Assembly (NCBI GenBank): GCA_036346375.1
Contig: CM070515.1
Coordinates: forward strand, 14,592,423 to 14,656,422
DNA: 64,000 nt
Source of the DNA: Guadua angustifolia
Lineage: Eukaryota; Streptophyta; Magnoliopsida; Poales; Poaceae
Direction of reading: 5' to 3'
In this document: one piece after another, positions 11,479 through 23,021 of the stretch
Layout of the letters: each line of letters starts with the position of its first letter
Position numbering within the stretch: position 1 is the first letter of the stretch
Position numbers and translations under genes: made by a program
Notes under the pieces: model-generated
What the model saw: only the letters and a program-made list of their open reading frames with translations
Databases searched by the model: none
Told to the model about the DNA's origin: nothing

Positions 11479-12649
11479 CGTTATCATGCACGCTTTAACC
11501 AACTAAGCACCGGAAGAACACATTCTTAGTAAGTAACAATGGCAAGAATAGAATTACCTGAACACATTCTACATGCACTCTTCCACGCCATTCGCCGAGT
11601 TGGGGGAGCCCGCCATCGCTGGAACCGTCGCCATGGCAACAGGCGCCGCGCTCCAGGTTTTTGGTGCCACGGCGTGGCCTTCGAAGCCGTTCGGTCGCTG
11701 CGCCCCCGAGCACCGTGACTGGAGTCGAGCCTCGTCCAGTGATCCCGCCGGCGGACGTGCCATTTTGGTGTCCCATCCACAGATGGATGACGACACCGAA
11801 CGTTTCCATGAACCACGCCGGCCTCGCCCATGTCGCGACTTCGGCGCCAGAGGATTGTAGCACGATCGAAGCACCCGGAGTCGGCATTCTCATCAACCCG
11901 GAGGGCACGCTCGCTGCTCGCCGTGGTGCGTCGCCATATTATGTCCACACGGAGGATGTGAGGCTTCCATCCCCAACTCCGGCTTCTCCAGAGCCGGCAC
12001 CGCCCCCGCCCCCTCCGCGAGGCTTCCTCCTCCGTCGCATGGCTTCAGCGGCGGCACGCCGGCAGCCTGGACTCCCCCCGGGCTCTTGGAGTCCGGCAGC
12101 CCTTACCCTCCCGAACGCCGAGACCTTCAACGATGGAGGCGGCTTCATCTCTTCCGATGAGGGGGAGTACTCCCCAAAGTAAGGAGGCGGCGGGGCGGGC
12201 GGAGTGGCTGGAGGCTACGCTCGACGCGAAATGGCGATGGATGCGCCCGGCGTGCGAAGAAGTCGCGGCTGCGCTCGATGCATCAACAGCCACAAGCGGC
12301 GGCGGGAGTTTGGCAAGGGGAAACCCTAATCGCTGGCTCGGCTGGCGCTTTTCATCCGTCGTTCATGGGCCAACACAGGAGGGCGTGGCCCAATAGGCCG
12401 GCTCGGCCCGATTGGCGGCTTGGCCTGCCAATGCCAGCCCGCCCGTCCACATAGGCCTGTGACCGATGGGCCACTTCGGTGGTTTTTGGTCCACATGCCA
12501 TTTTATTTTTCTTTTTATTTATATTTCAGTCATAAATTCGTAATAAAACCACTAGGTTTCATATAATTTACAACGATCCGTACCCCCCGCACCCCCAAGC
12601 GTCCCTAGCGATGGGCCAAACTGATATGGGCTAACTTCAGTCTCCGCTT
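11479..12649. other. Copia leader with GC-rich non-Copia segment (11570-12400)
   Basis: Between the 5' LTR and gag lies about 1.8 kb of extra sequence once the nested solo LTR is removed. The part at 11570-12400 is strongly GC-rich, unlike the AT-rich remainder, and contains a 173-codon plus frame (11661-12182) with a proline tract and an acidic end, plus competing minus frames. I recognise no domain. It could be a captured host gene fragment or an older nested element; no splice structure supports a working gene. Confidence 0.45.
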
Positions 12650-13954
12650 TGAAGGAAACGCGTAGGCTACGCTAGCCGAAAACAAAATTTTCTACGCATT
12701 CAACCAGGATACATGCGAGTAGTAGATCATGGATCATTACCCTTGGAGCACGTTAGCAGCGGAAGAAGAGGTTCTCGCCAATCAGCGCCGAGGCAGATGC
12801 AACGACGCCTCTACGGTATCCACACGTCTAGGGGTGGAACGCCGTGCGCCGGTGTGCTAGCACCACGTGCGCGACGGCTAGGGTTTCGGCAGGGAGTCGA
12901 CGGCTAGGGCTTTGTGGTGGAAAAGCATCATCATGCAAACACTACCCCACGCCTTTATATAGGCGTGACGCTAATGGGCTTTCTCGATAAAAGCCCATTA
13001 GGAACCTCGTCCCCGCAGATCATATCCGCGAAACCCACTAATGGATCCTTATCCATTTTGGCATGTTCCAACCCGTTAAGTGTGCGACCCATTAGGTTCA
13101 TGCGCAAACGGCCATGGCCCTGGAAACCTCTTTTCAAACCATCAGACAACAGTGGTTCCTAGCAGGACATGTTGTCCCCCGAATGCACAGAGTGATCGTA
13201 TTGGCTGAACCTTGATATACTCATATACCGATCTTTTTGTCACGCGATATCAGTCAAGCTCAAGGCAAGATGCGTGCCATGCTTGTGGTAGCTCGACCCA
13301 TTCACTCGTCAATGTAATGGATATAATTCGTGATTAACACTTTAATCACTTTGGCATGGCCATGCACTTTTCCTTATCCATCCACACCGAGGGGCCTAGA
13401 GATATCTCTCCCGTTATCAAGGAGGGGCAAATTCCATCTTGATCTCTTATATCTCACGTCATGTTTCATGGCATACCCGTAAGCTATCTTTATAACTCCC
13501 CTGTTACGGAGAAGTGTTTGATAGCCCCAAAGTATACAATTACACATGCTGAGAATCAATAAGAATCTCAGGTCAAAGGATCGTATAGGTATACCACTCA
13601 AGACTATACCCTGATGGCACTTCTAAGATAACAATCTCATCGTTGTCTTGGGCGGGTCTATCCAACCCCATGTTCTCTAACATGTGCCCACATTATTGAT
13701 TTGATATCTCCATATCTATGGTTTGTGAAACATTACCATCAATCAATACATGTCTTTGGTCGATCACTATTGTCCCACATAATGATATGTGACCAGGATC
13801 GTTTAGAATAATATCATATAACCAATGTGTTTCACAATTAAGTCATACTCAATAAACAAAGGAGTGACATTTATTCATGGAACTGATAAGTACATGAACA
13901 TAGACGTATGATACAATCATCTCACATGATCGCCTCTAGGGCATATCACTAACA
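12650..13954 (-). mobile_element. Solo LTR (1.3 kb) nested in the Copia leader
   Basis: Read on the minus strand it begins TGTTAGTGATATGCCCTAGA and ends ...CTTCA, with TG...CA termini. A perfect 5-bp duplication CGCTT lies at 12645-12649 and 13955-13959. The start with ATATGCCCTAGAGGC, the run with CTTTGGCATGG, and the 3' part with CTAGGGTTTC-type GC-rich leader match what I know of Copia LTRs common in grasses (BARE-like), by resemblance only. No coding region is present. Confidence 0.88.
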
Positions 13955-14120
13955 CGCTTCGCTCCAGCCCAAGCCTCCCGACGACGGGCCGGAGCTCCGC
14001 TCCGACAGAAGTTAGCCTTTTCTGTATTTGGATCATAATTCAACAAATATATTTATATGCAAAATACTTTATGTGTTTTTTGTCCTCACTTTGCATTACA
14101 CAATGTTCACAAATTTTTGG

Positions 14121-14340
14121 TATTGGCCATACACAAGGTAGCACCATAGTTGCTACTGTGGGATCTACACTGTGTTTAATACATAGTGACTATCCTCAAC
14201 GTGCGTACCAAATATCTAAATTTGAAACACTGGTCAACGTGACTACCATAATTCATAATCCCTATTGGTCATACACAAGGTAGTACTATAGTTACTACTG
14301 CGGGATGTCAATCCTCAACGTGCGTATCCAATACAAAATA
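14121..14340 (+). repeat. Two diverged copies of a leader repeat
   Basis: The phrase TATTGGYCATACACAAGGTA followed by a TAGTTACTACTG-like word and CCTCAACGTGCGTA occurs at 14121-14205 and again at 14263-14325, just upstream of gag. It is part of the Copia leader. Confidence 0.65.
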
Positions 14341-14606
14341 TGAATTAAACAAGATCTACACTTTTACAGTGATTACCTATATGTGTTAAATACAAAGTTG
14401 CATAACACAAGTGGCATCTACTGTATCAACAGATTATGCCCATAAGAGGTCTACACCATTTTGGTGACTACCTCCAAAATGTTAGCACATATTTGAGGTT
14501 TACACTCATGATACAAGAATTTTCTTGTTTTAAACTTATTTTGCATTTTTACAACATCACCATAGCAATTTTAATTTACCCATAATAAATTAAACAAAAT
14601 CTATGG

Positions 14607-15686
14607 TTGCCTCATGTAGGAACTATGGCCGCTAAAGAGTTTGATGTACTCGCTCTTGACGGACACAACTATCCCATATGGCCTATGGACATAAAAGTCA
14701 GTCTTGCGACCCGTGGACTTTATTATGTACTTCTTGAACAAGTAGAAGGTGCAGAACCAATAAGTGATCAACATAGGTATGTGGCTTTATATATAATAAG
14801 GCAGCATATATATCCAGACCTTAAGTCTGAATATATGTTGGAGGAAAATCCACGTGCACTATGGCTTTCTCTTAAGCAACTCTATGAACAGCAAAAGGCA
14901 CTCATCCTGCCTGAGGCCAATTTTGAATGGGCCCAATTTCGCCTTCAGGATTTCAAAACTGTTGGTGATTATAACCATGCTATTCATAGGATTAGCACTA
15001 AGTTGCAGTTCTGTGAGAAGGAACTTTTCGATGCGGATAAAATTGAAAAGACTTTGTCTACAATGCTTCCCGCTGAAAGAATCCTTCAACAACAATACCG
15101 TGAGAAAAATTTCACAGTTTATTCCGAGCTTATTCAATCATTACTTTAGGCTGAACGACACCATGAACTCATGGTGTGGAATAATCAGCAGCGCCCTCTT
15201 GGGTCTGCTCCATTGCCTGAAGTTCATGCCAATGCTCAGAATAAACCCAAATTTAATAGTTCTTCTAAGAACTATCAAAGAAATTCCCATGGTAAAAACA
15301 CACGCAGAAGCAACAAGAAGCATAAGTCACGTATTCCCAATAAGGGTAAAGGCATTTTCAAACAAAGAAATGACAAGTCTATTTGTCAGAAATGTGGTTG
15401 CTATAACCACATCACAAAGAAATACCGTACCCCAAGTCACCTTGTTGATCTCTATCTAAAGTCTGTGGGACGTGGACGTGCGACCCCGGGACAGAGGTAT
15501 GAAGTCCATTTCAACTTTCAACCTGACAACTCCAGGGAAGAGGCTGGTTGTTCGCAACAAGTTCCCAAGGAACCAAGCAACAACGACGTACCGGAAGCCA
15601 AGGATCAAGTCAACACAGAGAATATGATCATGGAATTTGCTTCAATGACATGTTTGGCGACTTTGACTAGGCTCCCAATCTCTTAG
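14607..15686 (+). pseudogene. gag: Copia gag (UBN2-type) with degenerate zinc knuckle
   Basis: The first frame (14607-15149) has the Copia gag start with FDVLALDGHNYPIW and continues through a UBN2-like helical region. A stop (TAG at 15147-15149) interrupts it, and the same frame resumes (15150-15686) with a basic region and a nucleocapsid knuckle of the form CQKCGCYNHITKKY. In the knuckle C-x2-C-x4-H-x4-C the last cysteine is tyrosine. The protein would coat genomic RNA in the particle; here both the stop and the lost cysteine mark decay. Confidence 0.88.
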
Positions 15687-15904
15687 ATCCCAAGTCTAGT
15701 GCTCTATTTATTGTAATAATAAAAGTATAATTATGTCCTAAGTGTTGTATTACATAATATTGTCATCACATTGACATATTGGATATCCCAATGCATGTAA
15801 AAATTATGTTTGATATTCAATAAAGTTTGTATGTGTTCTATATATATTCACCAAGAATTTTAAAATTCTTCATTTATATATAGATTTCTACGGGTGTCGA
15901 TCTG

Positions 15905-17054
15905 ATGGAGGAGGAATTGTGCCTAGTAGATAGTTGTACTACTAATTCTATACTAAGGGAAATAAAATATTTCCAAACTCTTACTAAGAGGCAAGGAAAT
16001 GTTTTGACAATCGTTGGACGTGATGAAATGATAGTTGGTTCTGGTCGTGCCACTATCATGCTTCCTATGGGTACTCAAATCACAATCGAGGATGCACTAT
16101 TGTATCCTGATTCAACACGTACTCTATTAAGTTATAGAGATATCCGCAAAAATGGTTTCCATGTTGAATCCCATGATGACAATAATGAGGAATTTCTCCT
16201 CATCACTAAAGATTACGGATATGGCAGACAAACACTTGAAAAGATTTCCTCTTTACCGTACCACATGTTGCGTACAAGGTAATTTTTCAGAATGTTGATA
16301 CATTCCAAACTTGGCATGATCGCCTTGGTCACTCTGGTATAGGGATGATGAGAAAGATTATCAGCAATTCTAATGGTCATGATCTGCATGCTGCCAAATT
16401 CCCAAAATCATCAGATTTTATATGCAATGCATGTGCAACTGGAAAATTGATTTTGAGACCTTCTCATCTTAAAATCCAACATGAGCCACTCAAATTCCTT
16501 GAACGTATTCAAGGCGACATATGTGGCCCCATTCAACCATTGTCTGGACCGTTCAGGTATTTCATAGTTCTTATAGATGCATCTACTCGATAGTCTCATG
16601 TGTGTCTTTTATCCACACGTAACCATGCCTTTGCAAAAATAATTGCTCAAATTATTAAACTTAAAGCACATTATTCTGAACACCAGATTCAATCCATATG
16701 ATTGGATAATGCTGCTGAATTTTCCTCACATGCATTCAATAATTATTGTATGGCTTTAGGAATTCAAGTACAGCATTCTGTCCCATATGTCCATACTCAA
16801 AATGGTTTGGTAGAATCTCTTATAAAGAGAATCAAGTGGATTGCAAGACCCTTATTACAAAATTGCAACTTACCAACTTCATGTTGAGGTCATGCGGTCT
16901 TACATCTTTCTTGACTTAATTCAATTACGACCAAGCGCATATCATCTGACTTCCCGCTGCAATTAGTACATGGAAATATACCAAATATTTCCCATCTCAT
17001 GAAAAATCGGTTGCGCTATATACGTCATCGATCTCACCGCCTAAGCGTGCCTCT
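15905..17054 (+). pseudogene. pol: Copia protease and integrase remnant
   Basis: The frame at 15905-16282 contains the aspartic protease signature DSCTTNSI and the region up to the GAG-pre-integrase domain. From about 16290 a frame reads TWHDRLGHSG and reaches an HHCC-type and integrase core region (DICGPIQPLSGPFRYF...DAS; LDNAAEFSS; VPYVHTQNGLVES). Several in-frame stops (for example at about 16591 and 16699) and a frameshift break it. In order the domains are protease, pre-integrase zinc domain and DDE integrase core, as expected for Ty1/Copia. Confidence 0.85.
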
Positions 17055-19646
17055 ATGGGCCCACACAGAAATTGGGGATCTATGTGGGTATCAATCTCGT
17101 CGATTGTTAAATACCTTGAGCCCCTAATTGGGGACCTATTCACTACCAAGACGTTGATTGTATATTTAATGAGGATCATTTCCGGCATTAGGGGAGATTT
17201 CAAGTACCAAAAGAATGCCCGAAATCAATTGGGATGTGTAGACATCTCCACCTTAGATCCACGTACTCAAGAAACTGAACTTCAAGTTCAGAAAGTTATA
17301 AATTTGCAACACATTGCAAATAACCTGCCAGAGGCATTTACTGATACTAAAGGTGTTACTAAATCCTATTATCCTGCCCAAAATGTGCCTAAAAGAGTGG
17401 AGGTACCAAATAAAACCATTCAACTCCCACTTCAAAGTAAGAGGGGGAGAAGTAAGGCCACGGCTAAAGATGTAGCTTCTAGCAAGCAACAAAAGAAACC
17501 GAGGACAAAATCCTCCAAATCAGTAAATGTAAGCCAACCTCAAGTTGATCCACAACCCAGATCAAAAGTGCACTCTATTGCTGATCCTGGGACATCGGAA
17601 CGCCCTGGCTCCATAGTTTTGGGAAATAATGAGCCATCATCAAGGGTGAAAGAAATTTCCACTAATTATATCGATTCTGGAGAATCATATGACCGAAAGA
17701 CTACAATTGTCAACACTTACTTCTCCGCAACAATTGCAAATAACCTCCTAAATGATCCAGATCCCAAGACCATGGTAGAGTGCAAAAAGCGCTCGGACTG
17801 GACTCAATGGAAGGAAGCAATTCAAGCTGAGATAGCCTCGCTTAATAAAAGAAAGGTATTCACATCCGCAATACCTACACCTCCAAAAGTTTTCCTGTGG
17901 ATTCAAATGGGTTTTCATCCTAACCGGAATGAAAACAATGAGGTGGTGAGATATAAAGCGAGACTTGTAGCACAAGGGTTCACGCAGAGACGCCGCATTG
18001 ATTTCAATGAAACATATTCTCCAGTTATGAGTGGGATAACATTCCGATACTTAATATCATTGGCGTTCAAAATCATCTATCTCTGCGGTTGATGGATGTA
18101 GTGACGATATATCTTTATGGGTCACTTGATTCGGATATATACATGAAGGTTCGATGGAATCCCAATTCGAATCCAAACTCAAATCGCAATATGTCTTGTG
18201 TAAAGCTAAACAAGTCTCTATCGGCTTGAAAGCAATCGGGAAGAATGTGGTACAACCGACTAAGTGAATTTCTTCTAAAGAAGGATACACAAATAATGAT
18301 GATTGCCCATGTGTCTTCATAAAGAAATCTCCAGCGGGATTACGTATTATATCCGTATATGTTGATGATTTAAATATCATTGGCAACTCTAACGATATAA
18401 ATGAAGCACATAATCACCTAAAGACGTAATTTGAGATGAAGGATTTGGGTAAGACCAAATTTTGCTTAGGTTTACAAGCTGGAGCACCTTCCTCAGAATC
18501 TTAGGCCTGTTTGGCGAGCTCTGCTCGGCTCAAGGAGTGAATCTGTGAAGCTCGCCAAGAATCGCTCGTGGTGATTCCGTGAAGTGATTCTCTGAAATGA
18601 TCTAGGAGCCGAGTGAAAAAAGTGCTTCTCTGATTCACTCCCAACAAAGTCGGTTTCTCCATAGAGTTTATCCTATGGATTCGTTAGAGAATCACTTTCG
18701 ATAGAATCACTTCTCTCGAGAATCACTTCTAACAGAGAATCGAATCGAGGAGCTCTACCAAAGCGGGCCCTTAGTGCATCAATCACCTATATCCGAGAAA
18801 ATATTGGAGAAATTCAATATGGACAAATCATATCCATCTAAAATACCTATGGTTGTTCGATCTCTAGATATGGAGAAAGATCCATTGGACCATGTAATGA
18901 TGGAGAAGAGGTCTTTGGGACCCGAGATTCCTTATCTCAGTGCTATTGGAGCGCTTATGTATCTTGCAAATTGCACCAGGCCTGATATTGCATTTGCAGT
19001 GAACTTACTAGCTAGACATAGCGCTGCACCAACCAAACATCATTAGACAGGTGTAAAGCATATCCTTAGATATCTCAATGGCACAAAGGATCTTGGATTA
19101 TATTTTGAAAGAAATCAAGATCCCACTATGATTGGATACACGGATGCTGGCTATTTATCAAATCCCCATAATGCCAGATCTCAAACAGGCTTTGTATTCT
19201 TACATGGTGGAACAGCTATTTCATAGAAGTCTTTTAAACAGACTCTGATAGCTACTTCTACTAATCATTTTGAAATTATTGCACTATATGAAGCTTCACG
19301 TGAATGTGTATGGCTTCGCAGAATGATTAACCACATACAACAATCATGTGGCATTGGTTCTATTGAATCACCTACAATTATCTACGAAGATAATTCTGCT
19401 TGTGTTACACAGATGCAGACATGTTACATAAAGAGCAACATAACAAAGCATATTGCTCTAAAATTGTTTTATCCTCATGAGTTACAGCAAAGTGGGGAGA
19501 TAAACATCTTGCAAACCAAATCATGCGATAACCTCGCTGATCTTTTCACTAAGTCATTACCATCTTCTACATTCTTGAAATGTGTTCATGGGATTGGTAT
19601 GGGACGACTTCGAAATTTGCAAGAATCAGGGGGAGATATCTCTTAA
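17055..19646 (+). pseudogene. pol: Copia reverse transcriptase/RNase H remnant, MITE-interrupted
   Basis: A linker region (17200-17750) leads to the RT start (W..A...E..SL), then RYKARLVAQGFTQR and a D-x-NETYSPV motif near 17950-18020, and a YVDD-type site read as YVDDLNI near 18357-18377. Stops and frameshifts follow. The RNase H part (19120-19646) contains the TDA, EASREC and NLADLFTKSL motifs typical of Copia. The MITE at 18504-18770 splits the RT domain; removing it and one TTA restores continuity of the similarity. Confidence 0.88.
18504..18770. mobile_element. MITE (267 bp) inserted in Copia RT
   Basis: The ends read inward are GGCCTGTTTGGCGAGCTC and GGGCCCGCTTTGGTAGAGCT, imperfect inverted repeats. 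TTA occurs on both sides (18501-18503 and 18771-18773). TIR and TTA duplication fit PIF/Harbinger (Tourist-like). It is younger than the Copia element it interrupts. Confidence 0.83.
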
Positions 19647-19659
19647 CTATTAACCTGTC

Positions 19660-20228
19660 CTAACAAATATTACACTCTTTTCTTTTATGAGTTTTTCCTC
19701 ACAAGGTTTTTCATGAAAAGTTTTTAATGAGGTAATATTAACATGAGTATATGTCATGTTTTCTGTTTTCCCCATTAGGATTTTGAAGGAAACATCAAAG
19801 ACATGTATTGTCCTCAAACTCGTTTGTAGGTTTTTCCCTATAGTAGGTTTTCTCATACGAGTTCACAAGAGACAATTACTTAAATATATTGTATCAGTTT
19901 TCTCCTAAATTTTCCCATTGGGTTTTATAGGAGTTTTCAATAGTATATCAACATATTTTCTCCTCATATTTTCCTACAAGGTTTTTAGAGGAGTTTAATA
20001 TATTATGTTGTATCTCCAATTTTTCCCACAGGAGTTTTTAGAGGAGCTACCAAAGACATAGTGATTTATTAATCACACTTATATATGTCATATTTTTCTC
20101 CTTATTTTTCCCACAGGGTTTAAAGGAGTTTTTGATGGCATATCAATATAATCCTCAGATTATTTCCATTGAGTTTTTAGAGGAATCAACGATGCATTGA
20201 TCTCAAGGAAGATTCGATCAAGGGGGAG
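19660..20228 (+). repeat. Copia 3' region: spaced TTTTCCC(A/T)...GGGTTTT repeats and PPT
   Basis: Between RNase H and the 3' LTR a loose unit of about 60-90 bases recurs six to seven times: TTTTCTCC, then TTTTCCCAC or similar, then GGGTTTTTAGAGGAG. Such reiterated spacers are seen in several plant Copia families. The stretch ends in the polypurine tract AAGGGGGAG at 20220-20228, the usual plus-strand primer. Confidence 0.7.
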
Positions 20229-20412
20229 TGTTGTGAACCAATAGATTAGGCAGTTAATCTCATCTAGATTAGACAGTTAATCTTGTAATCAAAGGGTGTC
20301 TTTTGCTAACAGATGCCTTAGCAACCTTTCACATGATATATACATATGTTGATCAATGCAATGAGCAGTTCATTCCATTCATTCAGTTTCTAGTTTTCAT
20401 TTACTTTTCACA
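20229..20412 (+). repeat. 3' LTR of the Copia element
   Basis: 184 bp, beginning TGTTGTGAACC and ending CTTTTCACA, preceded by the polypurine tract. It pairs with 11294-11478. ATTTTT follows directly and matches the bases before the 5' LTR. Confidence 0.92.
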
Positions 20413-20739
20413 ATTTTTTACCCTCGCGTGCGCTTTCGGAGACGAAACGCGCGGCAGCAGCGACGACGGACGGACGCGTGTGCCCAACTGCCCACACCAC
20501 ACTGGTCGTGTTCCGAGACCAACCGACTGCGTACGGCCAGCACCGCGTTAAACCATATCGTCCGTGTGAGTGTGAGGTGTGACTCAACCACTTATACGGT
20601 TTATATATTTTAACGTCGTTAATCAACAACAACGTCCACGCGGCGAGACGGTAATGCCCCGCCCGCTCGTGCCGTCGGTCACGCATTTGAACCCCGCCCA
20701 CGTCGGCCCACGCAATTTTTGCCCGCGTGGCGCTTGTTT
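20413..20739. other. Intergenic, right flank of the Copia element
   Basis: GC-rich, with overlapping short frames and no recognisable domain. It continues the sequence that ends at 11293. Confidence 0.45.
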
Positions 20740-21110
20740 TTTTTCGAAAAAACACCCGAAAAATCCTGAAATTACAGAATAGTCCTTTCTTTACAAAGGC
20801 CCCTGGAACTGTTGAATTTTTTGCGAAAAGGCAACCGAAATTTTTTAAAATTACAGAAGCTTCAATTCTTTTGCTAGAAGGGGCCCGAAATTTTCTAAAA
20901 TTACAGATTAGTCCTTTTTTTTGCTATAAGACCCACAAAAATTCTTTAGTGCCCTGGAACTTTTATTTTTTTCCTAAAGGGGCCAAAAAATTCTAAAATT
21001 ACAGAATTATCCGTTTTTCCCGGAAAATTCCCTAAAATTACAGAATAGCCCATTTCTTTTTGCTAGAAGACCCTGAGGCTATTTTTGTTTGTTTTTTTGG
21101 CACCCCATTT
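20740..21110. repeat. Degenerate tandem repeat (AAATTACAGAATAGTCC type)
   Basis: A unit of roughly 50-65 bases recurs about six times, with the core TTCTAAAATTACAGAATAG followed by a T-rich run and a GCTAGAAG-like word. Units differ considerably, so the array is old. It has no coding value. Confidence 0.65.
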
Positions 21111-21336
21111 TTTATAGGGAGACTCTCAAATTTTTGCATAGGCTCTCTGGAGCTTCCGAAATTTATTTTTAACATATCATTTTTTTAGGATGAGTATGCT
21201 TCTATTAATCACAAAATGCTTAGCAAAGGCCAGTAAATATAGAAGAAATCTAACTGTTGTCATCATTGCCCCCATTGCATCCCTCTGTGCACTCGTAGTT
21301 TATACATGCAAATCTAGAATCTCATACCCCCATGAT

Positions 21337-21485
21337 ATAATTATATGGCAATTCCTTATATGCCACTGAAAGTTTATCACGTCCCTTATATGCAACTTAT
21401 TGTGTCACTAGCATGCGAGTCAGTGGCATATTCATAGATTTTCCCTAAATTCCAGTGGCATATGAGTAATTAATCCTATAATTAT
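21337..21485. repeat. Foldback/MITE-like palindrome, 149 bp
   Basis: The left arm ATAATTATATGG...TATATGCCACTG and the right arm CAGTGGCATATGAG...ATAATTAT are inverted copies over about 35 positions. The word CATG lies just outside both ends, but no clean target duplication is proven. Confidence 0.6.
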
Positions 21486-21635
21486 CCATGCAAATATAGA
21501 AATCCACACACCAGAATACAATGATAGATAGGTCGATAGTAAAGCAGTTCTTTACAGACAGAGATGGCAATTGATGGATATGAACTGGACCTATCAAACC
21601 TCAACCTCGGCTGTCCAATCCTCACCCCAATCATT

Positions 21636-21785
21636 TACTACCTCCATTCCAAAATATAAGGCATGCACGCATTTCAAGATTCAAACTTTGAAATCTTTGA
21701 CCAATGATTTGTCTAACTATATAAAAATTTTATGATATAAAAGTGATACCATTGAATTCATATTTGAAAGTACTTTGTAATGATA
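21636..21785. mobile_element. Partial Stowaway/Mariner-like MITE
   Basis: The sequence starts TACTACCTCCATTCCAAAAT and continues with ATATAAGGC, the common left end of grass Stowaway-related elements. The matching right end (...GGAGGGAGTA) is not seen, so the copy is truncated. Confidence 0.55.
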
Positions 21786-21890
21786 GTGATTTTGTTTGTA
21801 TGAATGATATTGGATAAGAGAAATCAAAGGTCGTAAGTTTAACTCATGATCCATATCAAAGAGTGTTAATACTCAAATACAGCTAATTGA

Positions 21891-22178
21891 GGGCCTCTTT
21901 AGGGGAGCTCTAGCTTTTTAAATAAGCTGCTTTTTTTTGCTTTCCAGCTAAAAAACGGCTATATTTTTTTTATAAGAGACCGTTTGATAAATAGCTAACT
22001 TCTCTTAACAATAAGATGCAAAGGTAGGTCTAACCTAACTTTCAACTTTTGACTTTTTCTAGTTATATAAGGCATCTAATTTATGTTAAAAGCTACTTAA
22101 AAACTGAACTGTTTGGAAAGAGAGGACTTACTAGTTTTTCAGAAATTAAAGTTGACTTTAAAACCCCCAAACAGGCCC
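21891..22178. mobile_element. MITE, Tourist-like, about 288 bp
   Basis: The left end GGGCCTCTTTAGGGG and right end (read inward) GGGCCTGTTTGGGGG are inverted repeats. The flanking triplets are TGA and TAA, a probable decayed TAA duplication. Confidence 0.65.
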
Positions 22179-22783
22179 TAAATCTACCATGAACTATATT
22201 TACCCAAAGCCAATAGCTGGTGCACCTCACTGCTGACATCCCATTCGCCCAATGCTGACCGCCGAGATCTACGGAGCTCGCTCTGCTAACTGGCGGATCC
22301 CACCGCGTTGCCGGCCTCGCTCGAGCTCGCCCATGGAAACGCCTTGCATGTGCCTCTCTCAAGCATGCAGCCTTGTTGCGGGATTTTGGCCTGCGTTGCA
22401 TGCATTCACCAGAGCCTGAGCGGCAATAACCAAACGCGAGCCGGAACTTGATAACGCATGCATTCACCAAAGCCACGCAGGCGGGCTACCAAACAGGCGA
22501 TAACAGACTCCCCCTCCTCTCACCACCGAAAGGCTGGAGCCTCGCGCGCGCAAGAACCTTATCGTCGAAAATCACACCCACACCATCACCGTCGTCGAGC
22601 ATGGTTTCGGTGGACTTGGAAATGGAACTTCAATTAGTGCTTATTGAGATTGTGGGCCTGTTACTTGTGGCCTATTTGCTCCTTAAGCTATACTCTATTC
22701 TGGAAAAAAAAACCTTATTATGTCCTATCAAAAACAAATTGACATTTTCTATCCTAAAAAAAATTTGTGTCCTCTCAAAAAAG
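22179..22783. other. Intergenic, no gene recognised
   Basis: Short frames on both strands (22093-22476 minus, 22448-22804 plus) show no domain and no splice support. Confidence 0.45.
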
Positions 22784-22991
22784 AGGTGTCTAGGGAGCAC
22801 TTGAGTGTTTTCTTATTAAATAACACTCAAATTTTGAGTATTCCATGCATAGCTTTTTTACATCAATTATATACTAGTTTTACACACTAGGTGTCTAGGA
22901 AGCACTTGAGTGTTTTCTTATTAAATAGCACTCAAATTTTGAACATTCCATACATGGCCTTTTTTACATCAATTATATACTAGTTTTACAC
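22784..22991. repeat. Tandem duplication, 105-bp unit, two copies
   Basis: Copies at 22784-22888 and 22889-22991 start AGGTGTCTAGGRAGCACTTG and end in TACTAGTTTTACACA. They differ at only a few positions. Confidence 0.85.
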
Positions 22992-23021
22992 AAATTAAAT
23001 TACGTAAAAATAATATGACAA

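Larger units (their letters stand above)
11294..20412 (+). mobile_element. Decayed Ty1/Copia LTR retrotransposon with nested insertions
   Basis: Two near-identical 185-bp direct repeats bound a 9.1-kb element whose inside carries, in Copia order, gag, protease, integrase, reverse transcriptase and RNase H remnants. A purine tract AAGGGGGAG precedes the 3' LTR. Downstream of the 5' LTR there is only a degraded primer-binding site (GTTATCA at about 11480 against GGTATCA of the initiator-Met type). Stops and frameshifts lie in every protein region, so it cannot be autonomous. A solo LTR (12650-13954) and a MITE (18504-18770) were inserted later. Flanks share ATTTTT. Confidence 0.93.

Noticed and set aside
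11661..12182. 173-codon proline-rich plus frame as an independent gene
   Set aside because: It sits inside the Copia element between the 5' LTR and gag, has no recognisable domain and competes with minus frames of similar length; reported only as a possible captured segment.
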